Source of the DNA: Calamus simplicifolius | Lineage: Eukaryota; Streptophyta; Magnoliopsida; Arecales; Arecaceae | Length of the DNA stretch: 64,000 bases | Direction of reading: 5' to 3' | NCBI GenBank assembly: GCA_900491605.1 | Contig: UESW01001519.1 | Location: 382,162-446,161 of the forward strand | In this document: piece after piece, positions 1 to 10,379 of the stretch | How the letters are laid out: every line of letters begins with the position of its first letter | Position numbering within the stretch: position 1 is the stretch's first letter | Made by a program: the position numbers and the translations under genes | Notes under the pieces: generated by a model | Database searches by the model: none | What the model was told of the DNA's origin: nothing | Seen by the model: only the letters and a program-made list of their open reading frames with translations

Positions 1-208
1 ATCCATAAATAGGCCCCAATGTAGCCATTGAAGCAATGAATGAATAATAAATTGAGTTATGAGAGTTTTTCTCTTTTCCTAGCTTGAAATAATTCTTTAC
101 TTGAGTGATGTGAGGCCATAAATTCTTCAAAATAGTCAAAGATACTAAATTAAAGACTTTTAAGGAGCTGATGCAAGATTAGTAGTTATTCCCTTTCAGT
201 TACCTACA
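1..208 (+). repeat. 3' part of an LTR (truncated by window edge)
   Basis: The sequence ends in CA at 208 and is followed within eight bases by a sequence matching the usual initiator-methionine tRNA primer-binding site. This marks 1-208 as the R/U5 part of a 5' LTR whose start lies outside the window. It reads like transcribed LTR sequence, and no ORF is present. The family cannot be told from this piece. Basis: PBS position seen directly, LTR assignment inferred. Confidence 0.5.
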
Positions 209-215
209 TTAGATT

Positions 216-227
216 TGGTATCAAAGC
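216..227 (+). promoter_or_regulatory. Primer-binding site of LTR retrotransposon
   Basis: TGGTATCAAAGC resembles the complement of the 3' end of plant initiator tRNA-Met, which primes minus-strand synthesis in many copia and gypsy elements. It supports a 5' LTR ending near 208. Confidence 0.55.
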
Positions 228-558
228 TCGATCTACTTGCATAAATGATTCTAGTTGTTCATTTTTGGGTTGATTTCAATCATTAAACAACCTGATCCTA
301 AACCTTTCTCCTTAACCAATTCTTGATCAACCCACCATCTCTCCAAGAGACTGTTGTTTCTAAATCTCAATATAGAAACCCTAAATTTTAGTACTTAGTA
401 CTTCATCCAATTCTCTTTGTGATGCATATATTCCTACTAAGACTATTTATACTATAAATGGATTCCTTGTCAGAATGATCTTTAATCCCACTCATGACAT
501 AGAAAAATAAATCATTATCTCCCTGTTAAGGATATAGTAGATTGTCGTAACCTTAAGT
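228..558. other. Internal region of the left-edge retroelement, no coding recognised
   Basis: This is AT-rich sequence after the primer-binding site, interrupted at 559 by a CACTA transposon. It should continue at 2591 once the transposon and its 3-bp target duplication are set aside. I recognise no gag motif. Confidence 0.35.
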
Positions 559-712
559 CACTACAACAAAAATATGTTATGGAAACGCTTTTTTTCGATG
601 CTATGTAGATTATCTATAAATTTATTGAAATGAAATCATAGTAGATTGTCGTAACCTTAAGTCACTACAACAAAAATATGTTGTGGCAACACTTTTTTCC
701 TGATGCTACTAC
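534..712. repeat. 104-bp tandem duplication spanning flank and CACTA-1 left end
   Basis: Bases from 534 (ATAGTAGATTGTCGTAACC...) recur from 638 at an offset of exactly 104. Both copies contain 25 bases of flanking DNA, the AGT target-site copy and the CACTACAAC terminus (at 559 and 663). The copies diverge after about 40 bases into the element. Confidence 0.8.
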
Positions 713-1215
713 GTAGCATTGAGAAATACCAAAAGCTATTGATGCTTTTTGAAAGTGTCAACGGTTTACCGGTGTAACAATGCTTATAAGCATTGTGGCA
801 ACGTTTACTTACATGAGCCTCAAGAAATACTAAATACATCAGCTAACTGGTGTAATGACACTTATAAGCGTCGTGGCAATGCTTTCTTCCCTGCTACAAA
901 ATGCTACCGATGCTTATAAGGGTCACCATCGAACTTTTATTGTAAAAGCATTAGCAGCTAATTGGTGTACAAAGCGTCGCAGTTAACTGTTGTAACGACG
1001 CTTATAAGCATCGTGGCAATGCTTTCTTCCCTGCTACATAATGCTGCTGATGCTTATAAGCATCAGCATCAGACATTTATCATAAAAGCATTGGTAGCTA
1101 ACTGATGTAACGACGCTTATAAGCATCGTGGCAACACTTTCTTTTCCGCTACGTAACGTGTCGATGCTTTTAAGCATCGGCATTGGACTTTTTCTACCTC
1201 TGTTATAAGCATTGG
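713..1215. repeat. CACTA-1 left subterminal palindrome array
   Basis: The region holds repeated degenerate units built on GACGCTTATAAGCATCG and related self-complementary words, separated by phrases like TGGCAATGCTTTCTTCC. In En/Spm elements, subterminal repeats are bound by the accessory protein. Here the role is inferred from position only. Confidence 0.7.
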
Positions 1216-1258
1216 CATTGGACTTTTTCTACCTCCGCTCTCTTTCAATTTTCACAAA

Positions 1259-1843
1259 ATGCCGCCCATGCCAAAAAAATTTGAAACCCTAAAGCATTTA
1301 ACTCCAAACCCTCTTGTGGCCCAGAAAGTCCCTAGGCGGGCCCTCTCCCTCTCTTTTCAGTCCCCTGCCCCTCTGTTTTATTATTTTAAGCTAATGGTGA
1401 ACTCCTCAAGAAGATCTGGTGAGCTGGTCCTCCCGAGATCAATCGCCGGAAGAGTTTACTCTTCCAACGATCGATCTCGCCTTTGGGGCGCTGCTCCTCC
1501 CTCTTGGGTGGTGTCTCCTCCTTCACCTTCGCCTCCCACTCCTCCACCTTCTTACATCACCCTGCCTCCCCCACCTGCGTTAGCCTTGTTAGTGCCTCCC
1601 CAGCTCCCGCTCCCTCTATCCGCTTCTTCCTCGAACCCCACTGTCGCCCCACCTCCCTCAGCTGCTCCCTCACCGTCGCCGACCACCATCTCTCCCCCTG
1701 CCCTATTGCTGCCCCCGCCACCCAGCACTATACATGCATGTGCTCTCCCACCACACACCCGGGCTCCTTCCACTGTATCCTCCACAAGGGCCTCCATCTC
1801 CCCCCCACCACCAGAACCATGCCACCTTCTCGCCATCCCCTAG
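1259..1843 (+). CDS. Proline/serine-rich ORF in CACTA-1 core, function unknown
   Basis: This 194-codon reading frame is in the GC-rich heart of CACTA-1. The predicted product is dominated by Pro, Ser and Leu runs and has no domain I recognise. A second plus-strand frame (1483-2031) and a minus-strand frame (1836-1552) are also open over the same stretch, as often happens in GC-rich DNA with few stop codons, so openness alone is weak evidence. It could be captured 5'-UTR or exon DNA of a host gene carried by the transposon. I would not treat it as a working gene without transcript support. Confidence 0.2.
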   Translation: MPPMPKKFETLKHLTPNPLVAQKVPRRALSLSFQSPAPLFYYFKLMVNSSRRSGELVLPRSIAGRVYSSNDRSRLWGAAPPSWVVSPPSPSPPTPPPSYITLPPPPALALLVPPQLPLPLSASSSNPTVAPPPSAAPSPSPTTISPPALLLPPPPSTIHACALPPHTRAPSTVSSTRASISPPPPEPCHLLAIP

Positions 1844-2367
1844 CTCAATCCGTGGGGCTCAGCGATGACCTACTCGCTAGTCCGAATCGGCACTATGGAG
1901 GAGGAGTGGGTCAAACGGGCCCTCACTGCTCTCATCTTCCCCTCTTCTCACCAGTAGCGCCGGCGGGCAACGTTCCAGCCACAGCCGAGCCACCTCTCCG
2001 TTATGTCCAAGGCCGACGATCTATGATCTAAACCCCATCTTAGATCTGGATCTCAAAGCAGGTTTGTTAATTAAAAAAATAAAAAATACTATTTTTTATA
2101 ATCTTCTCCTCCTTTTCTCTAGATCTCGACTCGCCGATGGCACCGAATTTCGATCGGAGGTTTTCAAAGAGAAAACTCACACTTGAAGAAGAAGGGTGTC
2201 CCCAGGCGGGCTCGCCGTTGTTGTGAACCGGAGTTGGCCCTAGTTCGGTGTGGTTCATTTTGGTAGGAGAAATTTGGGGATTAAACTTTGGTATATCTTG
2301 GAAGTTGTTAAAAAGGATTAACACCTGAGACAATCATGAGTTATTTATTTTTTAAAAAAATATTTCT

Positions 2368-2580
2368 CTTGTCGATGCTTTAAAGCATCAACAACAGAAA
2401 ATGTTGTTGACGCTTTAAAGCGTCGGCAAGTCTCCCTATTTCCCAATGCTTTTTCAAAGCGTCAAGAAACTTTGCCTCTACTCCCTTTTTCAACACTTGA
2501 AGAAGCGTCAGAATGATATTTTTCGATGCTTTTTAGCATCAAAAAATGGCTTTTTTAGCATCAAAATATCTAATATTTGT
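2368..2580. repeat. CACTA-1 right subterminal palindrome array
   Basis: The words GATGCTTTAAAGCATC, GACGCTTTAAAGCGTC and GATGCTTTTTAGCATC mirror the left-side array and lead directly into the inverted terminus at 2587. Confidence 0.7.
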
Positions 2581-2590
2581 TGTAGTGAGT

Positions 2591-3639
2591 CAGGAGGCAC
2601 TTGCATTCTATGCATACAAGATCATCTACAAATCCAATGGTAGTTTTCCAAGAGATAGTCTTGTGACATTGACCATTCAATATGAACATATACCACCACT
2701 ATGCTATTTTAGAGTCAATTGATCTATAATGACTATGAGAAAATAGTCACTTTAATTTAGTATCATGCACCGTATGTAATGTCAGCTATATGAGTGTGAT
2801 GCCAAAGCTCACCCATAATTGTGAGTCATTTTCAAGCATTTAGAATGATCTGATTCTCCCCCTAGAAAGTACTTGTTCTCGTCATTATGCTCATAATTTT
2901 TCAACTCATTGCTAAGGATGCAAATATCTTGTAAGGCATACCCTACTTCTAACACAACCAACTCTCTTTCTCTATCTTGGTCAAACTTCTCAAAAGAGCT
3001 AAATCATAAAAGCAAGGTGACTTAAGCTTGACAAAAGTTATCAATTCCATCAGGAAAAAGAAGAGCATCAACTTCTCAGCTTAGGATCAAACTAATAGAA
3101 TCTTATCCCTAATCCTCTAATAAGGTTTGTTCAAACCACCAAGGAGGAGCTTCAAAAATAAAAATTTCTAAAATTAGTTAAACTAGAATCCAACCTTTAA
3201 ATCTCCTCAAAATTAAAACTAGCCAAATCAAACCTGATAGCCTTATTTGATCAGAAAACAAGGTCTTGGAATGGAACCTTTTATTTTGTGTACGAGAGAC
3301 CCTACCACATCATGAAGGGTTGTTTCTATAAGAAGACTAGACCAATGAAGAAAAGTGCCAGTACATTCAAATGTCAAGGGAATATGGTCAAAAGTGATGC
3401 TAGACTATCTAGTAAACATCACCCATTCATCTTCTCTTTGGTGGCTCAATTTTGGAGCCAATGTTCATGTCCATTTGGACCATTTCTAGTCCTTTACCAT
3501 TTACAAATCATGTAGATGTGTAATGAGGGAGCGACTTAGTATCAAAAATACTAAGAAAACAATAAGTGGACTAGAAAATAACTATGAGTAAAACCTTTAT
3601 CCTTAACATAATGTTATATGTAACTACTTCATATTGAAC
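2591..3639. other. Unassigned stretch right of CACTA-1
   Basis: This is AT-rich DNA, presumably the continuation of the left-edge retroelement. Short frames (for example 3288-3515 plus) match no family I know. No LTR boundary could be fixed here. Confidence 0.3.
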
Positions 3640-4730
3640 TTTAGGGTTCAATAATATATCTTTTATGATAACAAAACATTGATTAAGATATTAATAGCAT
3701 ATTTGAGTTTGTGATGACTTAGGTGTACAACAACTGATCGAGTTGACTTAGTGAAAATTTGTTTGAAATGCTCTTGATCCAATAAAAGCACAAGTCTCAC
3801 CCTCACATGCAAGTTGGAGGAGAAACGATGAATTTGATGAACATTTGACATATCGAAGTTTGAAGGAAAATGTCTTGTATGTAAATTTTATTTTTTCCTT
3901 AAGGACCTTATGGAAAATGTGGTAAGAAACTAAGTGCACAAGACTTAATATACCTTAAAAATAATTTAGATTAGATTTTAGATCATAATAAAATAAAATA
4001 ATTATAAAAATCTAAAATTGGATATGTGCAGTTGATCGAACCTTGAATTAATCAACCTAACTTGGCCAAAGCCAAAACAGACCCTAGATTGCAAGTCTCC
4101 GCATAGACTTGGCAGTTGATTGCCACAGGCTAGGGCAATCAACCTGGCTAGGCCTAGTGATTGACTAGCACTAGCCTTGGGAGTTGACTATAGGGCTTCT
4201 GATAGCCCAACGGCATGTAAAATGATTATAAATTTGAAGGTTCTTTGCTAGTTGGAATATAAATTTTTAGGTTGAAAATTACTTAGAAAATTAAAAATAG
4301 CCCCTTGAGTCTTAAGTGCACATTCTTTTTTAACCCAAGTTTAAGGTTACACTGAAAGTTCGACATCAATTGAGTGTTGTTTTGAGAGTTCTCTTCAAGT
4401 AAAGAGCATTTTCTTGTCTTAAGATTACTTGTAAGGGTTGTTCTTTAGTTTGGAGAAAAGAAGGTATAAAAGAGTTTGGTTTTTGTCCAAAAAAAAGATT
4501 GGATAGTGGAAAGGAGACATAAGGAGTGGATAGGTAAGAAACGTTGAACTACTATAAAAATCTCATACCTCTTTTGCTTTCTGCATTTTATTACTTGCTA
4601 TTGTCTTAGTTTAAATTTGTTCTAATTATCTTGCATTGCTTAGAGTTTCTTGCATCATTGTTTAAATTAGGCTTTTATTTTTAAAACCCAATTCATCCTC
4701 CTTTTTCTTGGGTTGCCCCTTGGGCCTTCA
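3640..4730 (+). repeat. 5' LTR of decayed Sirevirus copia element SIRE-A
   Basis: The LTR ends in CA at 4729-4730, two bases before a PBS-like TAGTATCAAAGCC. Downstream lie Sirevirus-type gag and pol remnants, which fixes it as a 5' LTR. The left boundary is approximate because no clear TG start or partner LTR is visible. The U3-like part (3735-4190) contains several copies of GTTGAC, GTTGAT and reverse forms such as ATCAAC, in the style of the palindrome-rich region known from Sirevirus LTRs. Confidence 0.5.
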
Positions 4731-4732
4731 AT

Positions 4733-4745
4733 TAGTATCAAAGCC
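4733..4745 (+). promoter_or_regulatory. Primer-binding site of SIRE-A (degenerate)
   Basis: TAGTATCAAAGCC differs from the common TGGTATCAAAGCC by one base and sits directly after the LTR terminal CA. Confidence 0.5.
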
Positions 4746-4829
4746 AAAATCGCCTAGTTCATTAATTTAATAGTCAAGGAGCAAAGAGATAGCAACCTTT
4801 GGTGGATTATCTTGCAGTAAGGGGCATTC

Positions 4830-5870
4830 TACTAATAGGCCTTCCTTGTTTAATCAAAGTAATTATTCCTATTGAAGGCTAGGACAAAAATATTCATTCA
4901 ATCCATCGACTATGATATTTGAAAAATTATAATTAATAGATATGAAGCCCACTAAAATAGTTAATGACTCAAGAATTTTTAAGAAGGAAGTTAAGCTTGA
5001 TGAAGAGAATATTAGTAATCTTTAAATCAATGCTAAGGCCATGAATATCTTATACTGTACCCTAAATGCTAGTGAATTCAATAAGGTCTCAACTTGTGAG
5101 ACCGCTAAGCAAATATGGGATAGATTTGATGTGACTCATGAGGGAACAAACCAAATAAAGGAATCCAAGATTACTCTTCTTATGCATAGCTATGAGCTTT
5201 TAAAATGAAACATAAAGAATCCATTTCTAATATGTTTACTGATTTTATTGATATTATTAATCCTTTGAAGTCTCTTGGTAAATTGTATACTGATATTAAA
5301 AATATTCATAAAAATTTTAGGTCTTTTCCAAAGTCTTGGGAGCCAAAGGTGACTATTATTATTGAGGCTAAGGACTTGAAAAAGCTAAGTCTCGATGAAT
5401 TGCTTGGGTCACTTATGAACTATGAGCTTACCATGAAAGGAAGAGAAGAGCAAGCCAAAAAGAAAGGTATTGCATTGAAATCTTTTCTGCTAATGAATGA
5501 ACATAATGTGGGTAGTGAAAAAGAGAGCGAAGAATATGAAGAACTTGCTATACTTACATGCAAGTTTAAGAAGTTCTTGAAGTATAAAAGAAGGGGATGA
5601 TAAAAGGAGAGGAAGAATGGAAAATTCAAAGGAAGAATCTAGTAAGAAAGAAAGGACCCCTTTCCTATGCTATGAGTGCAAGAAGTCAAAGCATTTCAAA
5701 GTGGATTGCCTTCAACTCAAGAAGACAAGCAAGAAGCCAAAGAAGAAAGCACTAGTGCCTATATGGAGTGATTTTGAGGTGAGCTCCTTTGATGACGATT
5801 TCGATGCCGAGGTAGCTAACCATGCCTTATGGCAAAGGAAGATGAGGTGAGTGACCTATACTCCCCTATA
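4830..5870 (+). pseudogene. gag: SIRE-A gag pseudogene (copia gag with zinc knuckle)
   Basis: Remnants of a copia/Sirevirus capsid protein run through several frames. Near 4845 is an N-terminal NYSYWKAR-like motif. Frame 5205-5600 carries the core with KSLGKLYTD and LDELLGSLMNYELTMK. Frame 5617-5850 carries a zinc knuckle, CYECKKSKHFKVDCLQL, in which the usual Gly of CX2CX4HX4C is changed. Gag packages element RNA in virus-like particles. Stops and frameshifts occur throughout, so no intact product is possible. The same domain order is seen in the better copy at 49991-48339, which supports the assignment. Confidence 0.75.
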
Positions 5871-6466
5871 TATGATGAACTTTTAGAAGCTTTTGAAGAA
5901 TTGCATATCGATATGAAGAAGATAGATCATAAAATGCCTCTTTTGAGAAACAAATTAGTAGTCTTGAAAATGAGTTACAAATTTTGAAAAATAAAAAAAT
6001 GCTTTGAAAATTAAAAATGATAGATTAGAATCACATGCTTCTTCAAATAAAGATCTCTCAAAAGAAAATGAAGAGCTAAAGAAAAAAAGTTAATGTTTTG
6101 AATAAAATTCTTTATAAATTTACAAAGGCAAAGGAACATCTTCACAAACTTTTGAAAATCCAGAGATATGGATACAAAAAGTAGGTCTAGATACAAGTCT
6201 TTCAAAAATAAGAAATATTTCAAAATTTCTTTGAAAGCAACATCTATGTATGATCCTTTTGTTATATGCTATTATTGTGGATGTAAGAGATACATCCTCC
6301 ATTTATGCCTAATAAAAAAGGAATACTTATGCAGTATGAAGAAGGTATGGTACCTAAGGAAACCCAAGTTCTAAAGAGTATAAGCCCTAACCCCATTGGA
6401 CCCAAAAATAATTTGGTTACTAAAATCTCAATCATGACTTTTTTGTAAGTTTGTCTCAAGGTCAGC

Positions 6467-8199
6467 ATGGAAGGAAATAATTGGTACTTTGATTGTGCTT
6501 CTTCAAGGCATATGTTGGGTGACAAATCAAAATTTACAAGTGTTATGCCCAAAGATGAAGGACATATGATTTTTGGAGACAATAACAAAGAAAGATTATT
6601 GGTATCGATTATATCGGTAATGACTCTTCCCATATTATTAAAATGTATTTCTTGTAAAGAATTTAAAGCATAATCTACTTAGTATTACTTAATTATATGA
6701 TATGGATAATAGAGTTATTTTTGAACCTACTTATTGTTTGGTATAAAGCATTGATGATAAGAAAACCTTATTCATTGGTTCTAGACATAAATATATGTAT
6801 GTGCTTAATTTAGATGAATTAACTTCTTCCTCATTGTTATGTTTATTTGCTTTGCATGATGATAGTTGGTTATAGGATAGAAGACTAGAACATGCTAGCA
6901 TATAATTGATATCTAAATTATGAAATAAAGAGCTAGCATTAGGCTTAACCAAAATTAAATTTGAAAAAGATAAAATTTGTGATGCATATCAAAATGGTAA
7001 GAAGATTAAATCCTCTTTCATGCAAAAAATATTGTCCACTTCTAGGCTTCCCCAACTATTACATATAGATTTATTTGGACCAACTAGGGTCGTTACTAAT
7101 TAAGGAGGAAGACATCATGCATTAGTCATTGTAAATGATTGCTTTAAATTCATATGGACACTATTTATCGCTTATAAGGACGAAGCCTTTTATACTTTTG
7201 CCAAATTTTAAAAAGATTTATAATAAAAAGAGTTTCAAAATAGCCTGCATTAGAAGTGATCATAGCATTGAATTTGATAATCTATCCTTTGAGCTATATT
7301 GTAACTAAATGGATTGATTATCAATTTTTTGCACCTTGGAACCCTTAACAAAATGAAGCTGTTAAAAGGAAAAATAGAACCCTAGAAGAAATGGTAAGGA
7401 AAATGATTAATGAAAGTGGTTTGTCTAAATATTTTTGGATAGAAGCAATTAGTATTGCTTGCTACATTATAAACTATGTTCTCATTAGGCCCATTATAAA
7501 GTAAGTTCCATCTAGGTTGTGGAAGGGTAAGCCCAACATTAGTTATTTTCATACTTTTGGTTATAAATATTTTATCCTCAATAATAAAAAATAACCTAGG
7601 TAAGATTGATTCAAAATCTGATGAAAGAATTTTTCTTAAATATTTTTCAACTAGTAAAGTATATATATAGAGTTGTCAACAAAAAAACTCTAGTAGTAGA
7701 AGAATCTATCCTTGTTGCCTTTGATGAGACCATTTTTTCATTTAAGAATCCTAGTCTCATAATAATATTGATGATATCAATAAGAAGCTTGAGGATCTTT
7801 CCCTCTATAAGGATTAAATGTTCTTGAAGAAATTTAAGAGGAACCTCAAGTTGAGGAGAACCTTGATCGATACACAAGAACTTCCTAAACAAAAAGAAAT
7901 GCCCATAGTCATCCAAAAGAGCTAATTATTGGAGACTCATCTCATGGCTTTAGAACTAGAGTATATATTAAAGACCTTTATACAATTAGCCTTCTTCTCA
8001 TTAGTAGAGCCTAAGACTTATAAAGAGGCCCTGCATAAGGAACATTGGGTTTTGGCTATGTAGGATTTCAAAGGAATGAAGACTACTTCCTAGGCCTAAT
8101 GATTATCCCATGATTAGAATAAAATGGGTTTTTTAAAACAAGATTGATAAATTTGGGATGGGCATTAGAAACAAAGCTAGACTAGCAACTAAAGGTTAC
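6467..8199 (+). pseudogene. pol: SIRE-A pol pseudogene, cut inside reverse transcriptase
   Basis: The region keeps the copia order. It starts with a protease remnant at 6467-6600 (NWYFDCASSRHMLGD, where the usual catalytic DSG is now DCA). A GAG-pre-integrase relic and integrase fragments follow at about 6900-7600 (LPQLLHIDLFGP, RSDHSIEF, KRKNRTLEEM). The start of reverse transcriptase is at about 8020-8199, ending at the LATKGY motif. Many stops and indels are present. The sequence breaks exactly at 8200, where another LTR starts, and the rest of RT and RNase H is not found elsewhere in the window. Confidence 0.75.
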
Positions 8200-9338
8200 T
8201 GATAAATTACATAATTATTTATTCAATTTAAGTATTTTAAAAGTTAATGGTGATAAAATCCTTTAAAAATATAATTTAATAATTAAAGCAAAGATTCTTA
8301 TAAATTAAATATTTTATAATAATTATATTATTATTATTATCACTATTACTATTATTATAAAACTATTATAATTATTACACTTCTATTTACAACACTTATA
8401 ATCTTCATAATATTTATAATCTTATATTTAAGTATTTTTAAACTAAATATTTTTAATAAAGTACATAGTTTCAAAGAATGAATGCAGCGACTGGGAGAAA
8501 ATCCAAGAGAATCATGATTGGGAGACCAGCTGGCGCGTTCGAATCTTAGTGAATTAGAAAAGAAAAGAAAGCAGGCTCAAGAGAGAAGAATATGGCTTGG
8601 CTGGATCGATACTAAGAACAATGAAGAAAGACAGATGAAGAAATAAGGAATATGAGAGAATCAAAATAAAGAACACATACAGATCATACCAAAATACAAT
8701 CGCAGTCAAATCAGGAGTAGATTAAGTGTGAAAAGATAGTAGCATAATCTATTTAAAGGCTCTCATAGTTACAGGTCAAATCATCTCGAAGATGGGATGC
8801 AGTAAAGGCTATCAATTCTACTGTTATGCCATCTTTCAGCCTACACCAGCTTCAGATCAAGATCCAAAGAGGAAGAAGATAGAGAAGCTCAGTTCTGCTC
8901 CAAAAGTTTGGAGGAAGGAGGACGTTCATCGACCATCTTCTTGATGAAACTATGCCAATATACTTCCAATCTTTGCTACAATTTTTTATTTTAATTTTTT
9001 TTAGTATCTTTGCTTTAAATTCTTATTGTCCGAATTTTTTCTAATTCAAAATTTAATTTCTTACACTTTAAATTTGTTATTTTTTTTTTTTTATTGCAAG
9101 TAATTGCTAGGGTTCAACTAGTAGATCCTAGTTTCAAGTTTAATTTTATCTACAAATTTTAATTTTTCTTTTCTCAACTTTAAATTCTCTTTCCTTTTTC
9201 TTTTTAAAAAATTAAATATTTTAAAATTTAAAAGTACCATCTTTCCTATGGATTCGACCCGACTCATCACTAACTGCTTAGTTAATTGAATCGGCTAATA
9301 TAATTTTGGTGTAATGGATGACTAGAACAACCAAATTT
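8200..9338 (+). repeat. 5' LTR of Athila-like gypsy element
   Basis: The LTR begins TGATAAATTACATAATTATT, interrupts the SIRE-A RT, and is followed by a degenerate Athila-type primer site. A second copy of the same sequence lies at 11760-12931. It is strongly AT-rich with long T and A runs. The exact end is uncertain by about 20 bases, because the terminal CA could also be at ...GACTAGAACA near 9330. I could not establish a clean target duplication. Confidence 0.65.
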
Positions 9339-9356
9339 TGGCGTATTACTGAGGAA
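9339..9356 (+). promoter_or_regulatory. Athila-type primer-binding site (decayed)
   Basis: TGGCGTATTACTGAGGAA aligns with the TGGCGCCGTTGCCGGGGA-like site typical of Athila elements. Several of the differences look like C-to-T decay. Confidence 0.5.
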
Positions 9357-10379
9357 GGCTTTTTACTAGAATTATTGATTTCTTCGATTTTGTATAATTT
9401 ACTAACTTTTCTTCTTTTGCATGAAAAAAAAAAAAACTTGTATTATTTGCTTTCTAATTTGTAGTCTAAACTTTTTTTGTACTTTCTAACTTGTATAGAT
9501 TGACTTAGAAAACTTATTTTTTTTGCAACACAAAAAGATTCTACACTTACACCTCATAAGCTAATTAAGAAATTAGAGACTTAATCACAAAAATTTAAAA
9601 AGAGAAACCCTCTAATTTAAAAAAAAACAAAAGAAACAAAGACATCACATAACACTTAATTGAAATAAAGAAACTAATTAAATCTTAAAAGCTTTTTACT
9701 TATGTATACCTTATTTTTTGTGTGCATTGCATACTTTCTTAAAACACTTTAAGGGTATAACACATAAACAAGATAAGGTAGGGATTTTATCACCCTTCCT
9801 TGGCCCATAAGCCACAACCCTGTATATTGCATTAACCCAAACCTTTAATTTTTAAAATTAATTAGGCATTGGCCCTTAAGGTGATTCGAGCTCAATAGGA
9901 CAAGAAGGAATCCGAAAGAGTTGAACTGGGTCTTGATTAGCTTATCAATTGGTGTCTAAGGAAAGGGGTTTAGGGACAAAAGCCCAAAGGAAGGTGGTTA
10001 TTTAATTAGTTCCTGCTTACTTGGCCAATTCATTTAGTGTTTAAGGCAAGCAGGAAGAGCCCCCACCAACCTTACCCTTACCTGGCTAATTGGCTAGTTA
10101 GTCTTTGACTCGGAGGACTCCAAGGTGACCTTGGAATAGTTAGAGCTATCTAGATTTAAGTTAACCTTAGAATAGAGAGTCCTTACTTATGTAACTTGAT
10201 TGCAAATAAACATCAACATTAATATTAATTAATCTCTTTTCTTAGCCTTAGGACTCCAGAGGATCACTTCTTTAAACCTTTTCTCTAACTCCTCTTTTTT
10301 TAAAAAAAAAAACCTTAAAACTTATAAAAATTGCTTGGAGAAGGATTTCGGGTTGACCAGTTAGAATTGAATGAACACT
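9357..10379 (+). other. Athila-like untranslated leader
   Basis: About 1 kb of AT-rich sequence lies between the primer site and gag. A long leader is normal for Athila elements. No coding is recognised. Confidence 0.4.

Larger units (their letters stand above)
559..2587. mobile_element. Non-autonomous CACTA (En/Spm-like) transposon, CACTA-1
   Basis: The left end begins CACTACAACAAAAATAT and the right end is its inverted match, finishing TTTGTTGTAGTG at 2587. The 3-bp target duplication AGT is at 556-558 and 2588-2590. CACTA ends with a 3-bp duplication define the En/Spm superfamily. Subterminal zones carry many copies of palindromes such as GATGCTTATAAGCATC and GATGCTTTAAAGCATC, as expected for transposase-binding arrays. 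No TNP2-type or TNPA-type protein is encoded, so movement would need an enzyme supplied from elsewhere. The GC-rich core (about 1300-2030) contrasts with AT-rich ends and may be captured sequence. A second copy of the left end at 663 makes the true original start ambiguous (559 or 663). Confidence 0.85.
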
